A stretch of DNA of 64,000 nt from Bacillus testis. GTDB taxonomy: Bacteria; Bacillota; Bacilli; Bacillales; DSM-1321. A program made the translations under genes and the position numbers. The notes below the pieces were generated by a model. That model did not search any database. It was not told where the DNA came from and saw only the letters and a program-made list of their open reading frames with translations. Positions 26,022-34,127 of the stretch are shown one piece after another. Position 1 is the stretch's first letter. Each line of letters begins with the position of its first letter. The stretch lies in contig NZ_LN851186.1 of NCBI RefSeq assembly GCF_001243895.1, forward strand, positions 32,096 through 96,095. The letters run 5' to 3'.

Positions 26022-26058
26022 TAAATAAAAAGGTCAACCAATAACATTGGCTAACCTT
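26022..26058 (-). terminator. Strong terminator of the small membrane protein gene
   Basis: A 13-bp stem AAGGTTAGCCAAT/ATTGGTTGACCTT (minus strand, two G-U pairs, loop GTT) followed by TTTTTATTT. Confidence 0.75.
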
Positions 26059-26120
26059 ATAATACGAAACAGGGGCGTTGATCATAAGGATTAATGCCTT
26101 TTTATGTTGAACTTCTTAAT

Positions 26121-26148
26121 GAAGTAAAGGGCAGGTTAGCATAAAAAG
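26121..26148. repeat. Short degenerate intergenic repeat, copy D
   Basis: GAAGTAAAGGGCAGGTTAGC followed by ATAAAAAG, related to copies at 21070 and 23848. Confidence 0.5.
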
Positions 26149-26237
26149 CTTTTACGTCATTTGCTAATACTAAATAAAGAATTAACAATGTATTGAAATA
26201 AAGACAAGACCGTTTTAAATGATCTATATGATTGAAA

Positions 26238-26438
26238 TTAATCAGCCTTTTTTTTTAATATTTCTAGATATTCTTCGAAGTTATCGTTGAATCTGTACAG
26301 TTCGTTAATTATGCCACCGTTAGAATCGGAGATGTTTGACTCTCTTATGGCGTTAGCGAGATTGTTTATTGAGAACGAAACCGTAATGATTAGAATTATT
26401 AATACAATCATTAAGCCACGAAATTGATTTTGATTCAA
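26238..26438 (-). CDS. Small single-pass membrane protein
   Basis: A 66-residue protein with one transmembrane helix (residues about 8-28, GLMIVLIILIITVSFSI) and a polar, acidic C-terminal tail (NELYRFNDNFEEYLEILKKK), likely cytoplasmic or surface-exposed depending on topology. It starts at TTG 26436-26438, eight bases after AGGAGG. I do not recognise the family. It stands alone in the AT-rich accessory region and has a strong terminator downstream. Confidence 0.65.
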   Translation of the reverse strand: MNQNQFRGLMIVLIILIITVSFSINNLANAIRESNISDSNGGIINELYRFNDNFEEYLEILKKKAD

Positions 26439-26503
26439 TTAACATACCTCCTTCTATTTGTTACATAATACAAAAAATACCATTTTTATGATTAACTAAA
26501 TGA

Positions 26504-26710
26504 TTTAAAGAAGAAAAAGGCTATGGTCATATTATGCTTGACGGCGAGGATGGAAACCATATTGTTGTTCATTTTAGTGAGATTTCACCTGATAATAAAA
26601 GGTTTCTGGATGGATACAAATTTCTTAAACAGGGTCAAAAAGTAACCTTTGATTTAGTTGTAAACCCAAAATTACGGATCAATCAAAAATCCGTTTTTCA
26701 GCATGGTTGA
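26504..26710 (+). pseudogene. Truncated cold-shock-domain protein remnant
   Basis: A frame of 68 residues opens after a stop with FKEEKGYGHIMLDGEDGNHI and then VVHFSEIS, recognisable as the RNP1/RNP2 region of a cold-shock domain. The first strand and start codon are missing: no ATG or ribosome site precedes it, and the frame is closed by TGA just upstream. It is best read as a 5'-deleted gene. Confidence 0.65.
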
Positions 26711-26872
26711 TTGTAGCGATTTTAATCGTCCGATTGATGGCTATTCTTGGCGTGACGGTATTCTTTGACGCTTCAGGGGCTTAAGGATGCGATTATAGAT
26801 TCGATTGCCGTCGTAATCTATGTCGCCCTTATCATACTGGGCACAAGAATGAAGAAAAAGCAGTTAACATAA
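26674..26872 (+). pseudogene. Frameshifted small membrane protein remnant
   Basis: Overlapping the end of the cold-shock remnant, one frame gives KIRFSAWLIVAILIVRLMAI and ends GVTVFFDASGA at a stop. Dropping one G in the GGGG at 26776-26779 restores LKDAIIDSIAVVIYVALIIL, ending in a basic tail (RMKKKQLT). Two transmembrane helices broken by a one-base shift indicate decay, or possibly a sequencing error. Confidence 0.55.
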
Positions 26873-27055
26873 AGTTGTACTGTTTTATCCTCTTTGGATT
26901 TTTTATCTAAGGGGGTGTTTCGTTGTAACACAGTGTAAACTGAACTTATAAAAATAAGTGAAATGATATATGAGAAATCCACTTAAACCAATAGGTTCAT
27001 TAACTCAATAAAAACCATAATAAAGGACCACCCATTTTGGAATGGTAACACTAAA

Positions 27056-27895
27056 CTAGACACTTTTTTTAAGGTGTGTTTCTTTAAATTGAACGGGACT
27101 TAAATATCCCAATGTTTCGTGAATTCTGAAATGGTTAAACCAATGGACATAATCATATAGTTCAGAACGTAACTGTTCGAGTGTTTCAAATGTTCGTCCT
27201 CTCACAAACTCTGTTTTTAAGATTTTGTAAGTCGCTTCTGCCACTGCGTTATCATAGGGACATCCTTTCATACTTAATGACCGCTTAATTTCAAAAGTTT
27301 CAAGCGTTTCATCCAAATGCTTATTTTTGAATTCGCTGCCTCGGTCTGTATGAAATAAGGTGATCAATCGCAGATCATGTTGCACAGTAGACAGTGCTTT
27401 ACTCACCAGTTTGGCATCTTTTTTCGGTCCTACACTGTGTCCAATCAACTCACGGTTATATAAATCAATCAATAAGCAGATATAGTTCCAGGAATCCTTG
27501 ACACGTACATACGTCAGGTCACTGACAACGACAGCCAGTTCTTCTTGTTGGTGAAAGCTCCGATCTAACTCGTTACCCACTTTTTCTTCGTTACATTGGG
27601 CTTTATGGGGTTTGAACTGGGCTAATGTATAAGACGATATCAATCCTTCTTCCTTCATAATCCGTCCGATTCGGCGGCGGGACACACGATGGTCTTGCTT
27701 TTTCAATTCAATCTTAATCTTGCGCGCTCCATAGTTCTGGCGGCTTTTCTGAAAGATTTCAATGATCAGTGACCGAATACGCTCTTCCTGCTGATTATCC
27801 TGTATTTTCGCTTCATAATAATAAGAAGAACGGGAAATGTTGAGGACGATGCACATTGCTGATACCGAGTATTTGTGACGGTTATTTCGAATCAC
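27056..27895 (-). CDS. IS3-family transposase OrfB (DDE integrase)
   Basis: A 279-residue integrase-core transposase. HTH_21 region: RQNYGARKIKIELKKQDHRV. DDE residues lie in VVVSDLTYVRVKDSWNYICL (D), TLFHTDRGSEFKNKHLDETL (D) and GCPYDNAVAEATYKILKTEF (E). The C-terminus LRSELYDYVHWFNHFRIHET and LGYLSPVQF is typical. The GTG start (27893-27895) lies two bases after the OrfA stop, so it is made by coupling or by -1 frameshifting at the A-rich junction. It appears intact. Confidence 0.93.
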   Translation of the reverse strand: MIRNNRHKYSVSAMCIVLNISRSSYYYEAKIQDNQQEERIRSLIIEIFQKSRQNYGARKIKIELKKQDHRVSRRRIGRIMKEEGLISSYTLAQFKPHKAQCNEEKVGNELDRSFHQQEELAVVVSDLTYVRVKDSWNYICLLIDLYNRELIGHSVGPKKDAKLVSKALSTVQHDLRLITLFHTDRGSEFKNKHLDETLETFEIKRSLSMKGCPYDNAVAEATYKILKTEFVRGRTFETLEQLRSELYDYVHWFNHFRIHETLGYLSPVQFKETHLKKSV

Positions 27896-27897
27896 TT

Positions 27898-28179
27898 TTA
27901 CTTTCGTCCCATGATCAGCGCGGCTTGCTTTAAAATGTCATTTTCCATTTGTAGCTGTTTCAGTTCTTTGCGTATCTTCATTAATTCAGTTTGTTCAGGT
28001 GTACGATTGTCTGCTTCCTTAAAGGAACCAGCCGTTCTGCTTTGCTTCACCCACTTATCTAGGGCAGACGGGGTCAGCTCATATTCAGCGATAATCTCTT
28101 TTCGTGGTTTTCCATTCTCATATAGTAATACAATTTGTTTCTTGAAATCTTCGGTAAATGTTCGTCTCGATCTGGTCAT
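27898..28179 (-). CDS. IS3-family OrfA (helix-turn-helix)
   Basis: A 93-residue DNA-binding protein: MTRSRRTFTEDFKKQIVLLY, then a homeodomain-like HTH (KEIIAEYELTPSALDKWVKQ) and a C-terminal leucine zipper (MKIRKELKQLQMENDILKQA). The ATG at 28177-28179 follows AAGGAG by eight bases; the TTG two codons earlier is too close. Confidence 0.93.
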   Translation of the reverse strand: MTRSRRTFTEDFKKQIVLLYENGKPRKEIIAEYELTPSALDKWVKQSRTAGSFKEADNRTPEQTELMKIRKELKQLQMENDILKQAALIMGRK

Positions 28180-28260
28180 ATACAACGCTCCTTAACTGAA
28201 TAGGTAATGGCAGACTTGTTAAATAGAGTGTTCACACCGTCACTTGACATGGAGCCTCTA

Positions 28261-28328
28261 CTGGCATGGCTGAAAAGCCAGACTGCCAGTTTATCAAACT
28301 GGCAAGCCACGTCAGGCTACCATGCCAG
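28261..28328 (-). other. Nested inverted repeat in the IS3 leader
   Basis: Outer arms CTGGCATGG (28261-28269) and CCATGCCAG (28320-28328) enclose a 9-bp hairpin TGCCAGTTT-ATC-AAACTGGCA (28284-28304). It lies upstream of OrfA within the element and could be a regulatory RNA structure or a transposase-binding feature. Confidence 0.7.
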
Positions 28329-28497
28329 AACCTCCATATAAAGTGACTAGTACAGCTTTTTCCATCTTATAAGGAAGCTATACTCAAAATGAGGATTTTG
28401 TCCGCCACACCTTAATTTTTTTGTCCAGTTAAGTGTTGCCTATCCATTTTGATATATCTAATATGCGTGGCCCTCTTATATCAACTACTTAAAATAA

Positions 28498-29439
28498 TTA
28501 CAATAAACCCCTTTGGATAATATAGTGGATCGGCTGCTCTTTATTTTCTATGAAATAAGCTTCTGGCCTTTTGGCGGACATGCGGTCTTTCAACTGTTTC
28601 CGGATGTATTCATTGTGCTGGAGTACACCACCCTGCAGGATGATCGGAAAAGGCTGGCCTCGTAATTGCGCCTTATTTATGGCAGCATCCGCAAGCAACA
28701 TCAGTTCTTCGGCTGCTCTTTCCAGGATATTCTTGCTGACTGCATCATTATCCTTGCAGGCGATCTCGACATGCTTTGCCAGCCTGGCGACTTCATCCAC
28801 TGAATCATTTCCGCTATAGATCCAATCATATAATTGGTCTGTCCGGCAGAAGCCGAAATGATGCAGGATCAACTCAGGGAGAATGGAGGGCTGCCGTTCA
28901 CGGCCGTCCGCTATTCTGAACACGGCTCTGATGGCTTCCATGCCGATCCAATGGCCGCTCCCCTCATCTCCGGCCCGGTGTCCCCATCCTCCTGACCGTA
29001 CAACCGTTCCGCTGCCATCATGGGCGCATGCGATCGATCCTGTTCCAGCTATCAACAGAACACCGGGCTGATGGCCCGTAGCCCCAAGCAAGGCGGATAC
29101 ACAATCATTCTCTATATGCAGTTCTTGGATAGTAATCGGCAGTTCCGCCAACGCCTCCTGCACAAGAGCTTTAACCTGTTTTTCATCCTCCTCGGTATCG
29201 ATCCCTGCTAATGCGAACACAGCCTTCTTTATGGCTATTATTTCTCTAGATGCATGCGGGAGAACCCCGCTTACTGCTGTAAGCAAGGCTTGTTTGGCTG
29301 CGTACGCCCCTACTGCTTGGTAATTCGATGCATTCGCGATGCTTTCCTGTAAAATATGTCCCTGTCCGTCTGTTACAACCGCTGCTGTTTTTGTTCCTCC
29401 GCCGTCTATGGCAAGCAAAGGAATCTCATTTGGTTTCAT
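28498..29439 (-). CDS. BadF/BcrA-type sugar kinase (GlcNAc-kinase-like)
   Basis: A 313-residue ASKHA-fold kinase. Phosphate-1 motif LLAIDGGGTKTAAVVTD at the N-terminus, then ASNYQAVG, LIAGTGSIACAHDGSGTVVR (phosphate-2) and SGGWGHRAGDEGSGHWIGMEA, which is characteristic of the N-acetylglucosamine/N-acetylmuramic acid kinase branch of the BcrAD_BadFG family. It probably phosphorylates an amino sugar or similar compound. Its ATG overlaps the end of the lyase gene by 14 bp, so the two enzymes are translationally coupled and likely act in one pathway. It is the last gene of the five-gene operon. Confidence 0.85.
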   Translation of the reverse strand: MKPNEIPLLAIDGGGTKTAAVVTDGQGHILQESIANASNYQAVGAYAAKQALLTAVSGVLPHASREIIAIKKAVFALAGIDTEEDEKQVKALVQEALAELPITIQELHIENDCVSALLGATGHQPGVLLIAGTGSIACAHDGSGTVVRSGGWGHRAGDEGSGHWIGMEAIRAVFRIADGRERQPSILPELILHHFGFCRTDQLYDWIYSGNDSVDEVARLAKHVEIACKDNDAVSKNILERAAEELMLLADAAINKAQLRGQPFPIILQGGVLQHNEYIRKQLKDRMSAKRPEAYFIENKEQPIHYIIQRGLL

Positions 29440-30958
29440 GCTCCGACATCCAATCCTTTAATATATGGTCTATTTCTGATTTTGCCTGTCTCATTGTTTC
29501 TTTCTTGGCTTTGAACCAAGTGATATATGCGTGCTGTTCCTTCTTCTTCACCGCTATATGCCGGTCCATGATCAACGGGCTTGGTCCCCCTGCCAATGTT
29601 CGGACTTTGACGAAGTGTTCGGGGCTCAATGATCGTTTAAACTGTTCCTCCGTCAAAGAAGACGGCTTGCCAACTAACAGGCGCATCTGCTGGTTAAGTA
29701 AATCCAGACTGAAATCCGCAAGCCGTTCCTTTCCCGCCTCCATTAGCTCCTTAATGGAAGCGCTGACAACCTGGTGGGCTTGCCTGAAAGATAATTGGTC
29801 CTGCCGAACAAGCGTGTCAGCCAGTTCTGTGACGTTGGCGAAGCTTTCTTCCGCCCTTGCCAGCAATTGCTTGCGGTTGATTTCCATCGTCGCCAAGACA
29901 CAAGCGAGCAGATGGTAGATCCCCTGGAGTTTTTCAATGCCGCGCCACAGATAGGGCTGCAAATCGTCCTCTGTATCCACAATATCACCGAAAGGCGTAT
30001 TATGCACCATCATCAAAGCAGTCTGCATGTCGCCATTAATGCTCGATAGGAGAGCCCTCATATGCTCCATGCTGACCGGATTGCGTTTTTGCGGCATAAT
30101 CGAGCTGATCTGGACATAAGGGGCCGCCAGTTTGATGGCATTGAATTCCTGCATGCCCCATAGCAAAAAATCCTGGATGGACCGGCCTGTATGCAAAGCA
30201 GCCAGTTGGACGGCAGCTGCGGTTTCTGTTATATAATCCGCACCCGCCACCGCATCCCAGGAGTTGTCGATCATTTCCTGGAAACCCAGCAATTTTTGGA
30301 CGCGTTCACGATTGATCTTAAAGCCGGATGTAGTCAGTGCTGCTGCACCCATGCTACTTCGATCAACCGTGGCATATGCGGCACACAATCGGTCCATATC
30401 CCTGCGTAAACTATCGGCCATGGCACTGAAATAGTGGGCGAGCGTAGTGGGTTGAGCTTGCTGGGTATGCGTATAGCCAATCATGATTGTGCCCGTATGC
30501 TCCTCCATGAGGTCAATCAAAACACTCCTTAACGTGACGGCCTGCTCGATCAATCTTACTATTTTTTCTTTGAGGGTCATCCGATAGATGGCAATCCCCA
30601 TGTCATTCCTGCTACGGGCGATGTGTAGGTTCCCTCCGGCATCACCCGCTTTGGCCAGCAACTCATGCTCAAGCTGAAAAAACAGATCCTCGAATTTAGG
30701 ATTGTAAAAGCTTGATTGGATGACGTCCTTCTTGATGGTTCCAAGCGCTCTGACAATCTTGACGGCATCCTCTTTTTTCATTAAGTTCTCTTCCACCAGC
30801 ATAATCAGATGAGCATAATCGATGTGAAGCATATGGTCGACGAAATGGCGCTTTGCTTCATTGTATGCCGGCTCCAGTACCATTTTCACATACGAATTGG
30901 ACGGGAAGGCAACGCCATCGAACTCTTGGATTAATTCTTTGAGTGTCTTCACTGACAA
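29426..30958 (-). CDS. Argininosuccinate-lyase-like fumarase/aspartase superfamily enzyme
   Basis: A 510-residue superfamily lyase. The signature loop is SSIMPQKRNPVSMEHMRALL (GSSxMPxKxN), with the other conserved regions NLHIARSRNDMGIAIYRM and MIGYTHTQQAQPTTLAHYFS. The family cleaves a C-N bond and releases fumarate. Close resemblance is to ArgH, but the operon has an ABC importer and a sugar kinase rather than arginine genes, so a different N-succinyl-type substrate is likely; EDDS lyase is a known ArgH-like precedent. I chose the TTG at 30956-30958, five bases after AAGGAG; a GTG two codons upstream overlaps the site. Confidence 0.85.
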   Translation of the reverse strand: MSVKTLKELIQEFDGVAFPSNSYVKMVLEPAYNEAKRHFVDHMLHIDYAHLIMLVEENLMKKEDAVKIVRALGTIKKDVIQSSFYNPKFEDLFFQLEHELLAKAGDAGGNLHIARSRNDMGIAIYRMTLKEKIVRLIEQAVTLRSVLIDLMEEHTGTIMIGYTHTQQAQPTTLAHYFSAMADSLRRDMDRLCAAYATVDRSSMGAAALTTSGFKINRERVQKLLGFQEMIDNSWDAVAGADYITETAAAVQLAALHTGRSIQDFLLWGMQEFNAIKLAAPYVQISSIMPQKRNPVSMEHMRALLSSINGDMQTALMMVHNTPFGDIVDTEDDLQPYLWRGIEKLQGIYHLLACVLATMEINRKQLLARAEESFANVTELADTLVRQDQLSFRQAHQVVSASIKELMEAGKERLADFSLDLLNQQMRLLVGKPSSLTEEQFKRSLSPEHFVKVRTLAGGPSPLIMDRHIAVKKKEQHAYITWFKAKKETMRQAKSEIDHILKDWMSEHETK

Positions 30959-31042
30959 CAGCACTCCTTCGTTTTAATTGAAGCGTGTTATACGGCCTTT
31001 ATTTCTGTTTCCCGCCATGCGCTCAAGACAACTAAGCCTTAT

Positions 31043-32767
31043 TTAAATCGCCGTGCCGGCTTTGTCTCCTGTGAGTTTTTGGGAAATGAACAGAACAACA
31101 ATGATGAGCACCACTTGCAGCACGCCATAGGCACAGGCGGTTCCGAATTGGTTGGCGTACATCTTTTGGAAAATCGCCACGGACAACGGCATCGTAGAGG
31201 TGCTGTAAATAAGAATCGACGCTACAAATTCACCGATTCCTTCTACAAAAGCCAATAAGGTTCCGGCCAGGATGCCTGTCAGCGCCAATGGGAAAACGAT
31301 TCTCCGGAATGTATACCACCAAGAAGCTCCTAAACTTCTCGCCGCTTCTTCCACTGAATGGTCCATTTGGATCAACGATGCTGAGGTCGAACGGAAAATG
31401 AGCGGCAAATGCCTAATGAAATAAGCAAGCGGAAGAATCCAGAAAGTCCCGATCAGCACTTGATTGAAACTGAATATAGAAGGCTCACTGAACGCAGCGA
31501 TTAAATTAACTGCTACCACAGTTCCCGGCAAGGCCCATGGAATCATGATCAGGATATCCATCACCATCTTGCCCTTGAATTTGGTCCGTACAATAGCATA
31601 TGCAGCCGCAACGCCAAAAAGTATATTTCCGACCGTCGCGACAAAACTCATCTGCAGACTGTTCCATATAGGCCGCCATGTCCGTTCATCCGTAAATAGG
31701 GCGATATAATGATCGAATGTATAAGTAGGAGGTAAGACTTGCGTTCGCCAATCCCCGTCCACTGAAAAGGAAACCAGGACCAACACAAGAATTGGCAGAA
31801 GCAAAATCACGACGCCAATCACGGAAAGGACCATACTCAAATACTTAATGGCAGGCCTTCTGATTTCTGTCCTATGAATGGCGATCCCTTTGCTCTGGTT
31901 CTGGAAATTCCGCCTTGTCTGGTACCATCTCATGATAATTAAAAAAGAGATGGAAACAATGGATAGAACGGTAGACTGAGTGGCGGCCATATCCAGATTT
32001 CCGTTTGTACGCGACAGATAAATCTGCATCGTCATGGTCCGCTCAACGCCAAAAATAAGCGGCGCTGTATAGGAAGCCATGGAGATCATGAAGACTAACA
32101 GAGCTGCGGCAATCATCGAAGGCGTCAGCATAGGCAATATGATTTTCCGCCAGATCCTGATTCTTCCGGCGCCTAAACTGGTTGCCGCCTCTTCCAGGGA
32201 AGGGTCAAGACCTTTGATGGCGGCAGAAGCGGTTAGATAAAAATAGGTGTACATCGTAAAGGTATGTACGACAATCACACCAACCAAACCATCCAGTGCA
32301 AATGGTACCTTTTCCAAATGGAATAGTGACTGTATAGCCCGGGGGATTATGCCGCTTTCACTATAAAGAAACGTAAACGATAACACCCCGATCAGCGGCG
32401 GCAGGGCCATAGGGACTAAGACTAGTACAGATAACAACTTTCTGCCCGGAAAGTCATACCGTTCTAACAAAAAAGCCATCGTAACACCGACAATGGCACA
32501 GGTCAGAACGCTCAACAAGGATATATAGACACTAGTCCATAAAGACTCCAGGTTAGCTATATTTTCTGTGCTGAAAAATTGACGATAATTAGCAAAGGAC
32601 GTCGCCTGGCCATCGCTCATACTCTGCATGAACGTCTGATAAAAAGGATATATCACATACCCGAAAAGAATGAAGAACAAAGGGGCAATTAAGAGATAGA
32701 TAAAATAAGAGGAAGAACTCAGTTTAGAGAATCTTCCTTCTTTTTCGGCAACCTTTTGCGTCTGCAT
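31043..32767 (-). CDS. Fused double ABC permease (FbpB/AfuB type)
   Basis: A 574-residue membrane protein made of two permease halves, each with about six helices and its own EAA loop (DPSLEEAATSLGAGRIRIWRKI near residue 195; MDHSVEEAARSLGASWWYTF near residue 480). Ferric and phosphonate-class importers often use this fused form so that one polypeptide makes the pore. It lies 84 bp upstream of the lyase and 102 bp downstream of the ATPase, all on the same strand. AAGGTG lies ten bases before the ATG. Confidence 0.92.
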   Translation of the reverse strand: MQTQKVAEKEGRFSKLSSSSYFIYLLIAPLFFILFGYVIYPFYQTFMQSMSDGQATSFANYRQFFSTENIANLESLWTSVYISLLSVLTCAIVGVTMAFLLERYDFPGRKLLSVLVLVPMALPPLIGVLSFTFLYSESGIIPRAIQSLFHLEKVPFALDGLVGVIVVHTFTMYTYFYLTASAAIKGLDPSLEEAATSLGAGRIRIWRKIILPMLTPSMIAAALLVFMISMASYTAPLIFGVERTMTMQIYLSRTNGNLDMAATQSTVLSIVSISFLIIMRWYQTRRNFQNQSKGIAIHRTEIRRPAIKYLSMVLSVIGVVILLLPILVLVLVSFSVDGDWRTQVLPPTYTFDHYIALFTDERTWRPIWNSLQMSFVATVGNILFGVAAAYAIVRTKFKGKMVMDILIMIPWALPGTVVAVNLIAAFSEPSIFSFNQVLIGTFWILPLAYFIRHLPLIFRSTSASLIQMDHSVEEAARSLGASWWYTFRRIVFPLALTGILAGTLLAFVEGIGEFVASILIYSTSTMPLSVAIFQKMYANQFGTACAYGVLQVVLIIVVLFISQKLTGDKAGTAI

Positions 32768-32869
32768 AATTGAACACCTTCTTATCTATTGATAAATTTT
32801 GGAAGTAGTCGTTTTCATTCATCTTACGCCGATCATTACCTTCGTTCTTACTATTTGGAAACTTAACGT

Positions 32870-33940
32870 TTAGAAAGGGATAAAATAAATGGATTCCTCC
32901 GGAAAACGCAAAGAAATGCGGTCTCCTCTTTTGAAGGTTTGGCCTCCTTTATTAATAACAAGGACCTTCACTAACTGATTCCCCATTTTCACGACGTAAT
33001 GGATGGACATCCCGGTGAATTCAACCAAATAAACTTCTCCTTCTACCGCATCATGGCCATCACTCTCTATGATTGCTTCGGGTCTGATTGAAAGACGGAC
33101 CGTGTCGCCATTTTTGGCATCAATATGCGTGGCCGTGTGATTCAGGTCCCCCCGCAAGATAAAGTGGTCGCCGCATTTAACGGCAACAGTGGAGCCTTGC
33201 CGTTCCACAATCTTCCCTTCCAGGATATTGGATTCCCCTATAAAAGAAGCCACGAAGTGATTCACAGGTTTATTATAGATGTCTGACGGAGTGCCAACCT
33301 GCTGGACAACCCCCTCGTTCATAACCATAATCCGGTCTGACATGGACATCGCTTCCGTTTGGTCATGCGTCACATAAATGGTAGTCACACCAAGTTCCAG
33401 CTGCAGCCGTTTGATTTCCAGCCTGGTTTCTTCCCGAAGCTTGGCATCCAGATTTGATAGAGGCTCATCCAACAGCAGAATGTCCGGTTCGATGACCAAT
33501 GCCCTGGCCAATGCAACCCTTTGCTGCTGGCCCCCGGATAATTCATTGATTTTCCTGTTTCCATACCCATCCAGGTGAACGAGCTTTTGTGCTTTTTCCA
33601 CCTTTTCTTTGATGGTTTGTCTCGGGTACTTTCTCACCTCTAAACCGAAGGCGATGTTCTCAAAAACTGTCATATGGGGAAACAGGGCATAGTTCTGGAA
33701 GACCATCCCGATGTTCCGCTTATTCGGTTGTAAATGGGTTACCTTTCGATTATCGAAAAAAATCTCTCCTTTTGTCGGATAATAAAAACCGGCAATCATA
33801 CGGAGCGTTGTCGTCTTGCCGCAGCCGCTTGGACCAAGGAACGTAAAGAATTCCCCCGGCCGTATGGCTATATCCACCTCTTCCACACCTCTCGCCGCAC
33901 CAAATGTCTTGGTAACGTGATCCAATGTGACACTTTTCAT
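32870..33940 (-). CDS. ABC transporter ATP-binding protein with TOBE domain
   Basis: A 356-residue ATPase. Walker A is GPSGCGKTTTLRM, the Q-loop is FQNYALFPHM, the signature is NELSGGQQQRVALARAL, Walker B is ILLLDEPLSNLDA, and the H-loop is YVTHDQTEAM. A TOBE-type regulatory domain occupies residues 280-356 (VRLSIRPEAIIES). This architecture is that of FbpC/PotA/MalK-type importers. The ATG at 33938-33940 follows GGGGTGG; a GTG three codons upstream overlaps that site. It powers the fused permease downstream. Confidence 0.93.
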   Translation of the reverse strand: MKSVTLDHVTKTFGAARGVEEVDIAIRPGEFFTFLGPSGCGKTTTLRMIAGFYYPTKGEIFFDNRKVTHLQPNKRNIGMVFQNYALFPHMTVFENIAFGLEVRKYPRQTIKEKVEKAQKLVHLDGYGNRKINELSGGQQQRVALARALVIEPDILLLDEPLSNLDAKLREETRLEIKRLQLELGVTTIYVTHDQTEAMSMSDRIMVMNEGVVQQVGTPSDIYNKPVNHFVASFIGESNILEGKIVERQGSTVAVKCGDHFILRGDLNHTATHIDAKNGDTVRLSIRPEAIIESDGHDAVEGEVYLVEFTGMSIHYVVKMGNQLVKVLVINKGGQTFKRGDRISLRFPEESIYFIPF

Positions 33941-34127
33941 CCATACCACCCCATTTTTATCTTTCAGCCTTATGGTTGCTTTTACGAACTAGGCTTTCTA
34001 TATGTAAGTAGTCAGCATGAGTAAAGTTTGCTCTAGGCTGTCCGCTTTTATCGCAGGGGTCTCCCTTGGACAAGCCAGGCTTTTAAAGCCGGGGGATGCA
34101 GCCGACACGCATCCCCCGAAGGGCTTC

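Larger units (their letters stand above)
24530..26025 (-). mobile_element. IS110-family insertion sequence (ends approximate)
   Basis: One DEDD transposase gene, a long structured non-coding stretch upstream of it, and no long terminal inverted repeats, as usual for IS110. On the right side a native terminator at 26030-26058 limits how far the element can extend. On the other side a hairpin AACTTCC...GGAAGTT (24534-24558) follows the transposase and probably ends its transcript. Exact junctions cannot be set without an empty-site sequence. Confidence 0.7.
27044..28440 (-). mobile_element. IS3-family insertion sequence
   Basis: About 1.4 kb, bounded by imperfect inverted repeats of about 36 bp: left GGTAACACTAAACTAGACA with AAGGTGTG further in; right (reversed) GGCAACACTTAACTGGACA with TTAAGGTGTG. 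It encodes OrfA and OrfB. It has an unusually long leader of about 220 bp between the right end and OrfA. No clear target duplication was seen. Confidence 0.85.

Noticed and set aside
28261..28328. CRISPR-like repeats in the IS3 leader
   Set aside because: The repeats are inverted and nested, not direct with regular spacers; they form one hairpin structure.
29426..30958. Calling the gene argH
   Set aside because: The lyase signature is there, but the operon carries an importer and sugar kinase and no arginine genes, so a biosynthetic ArgH role is not supported.
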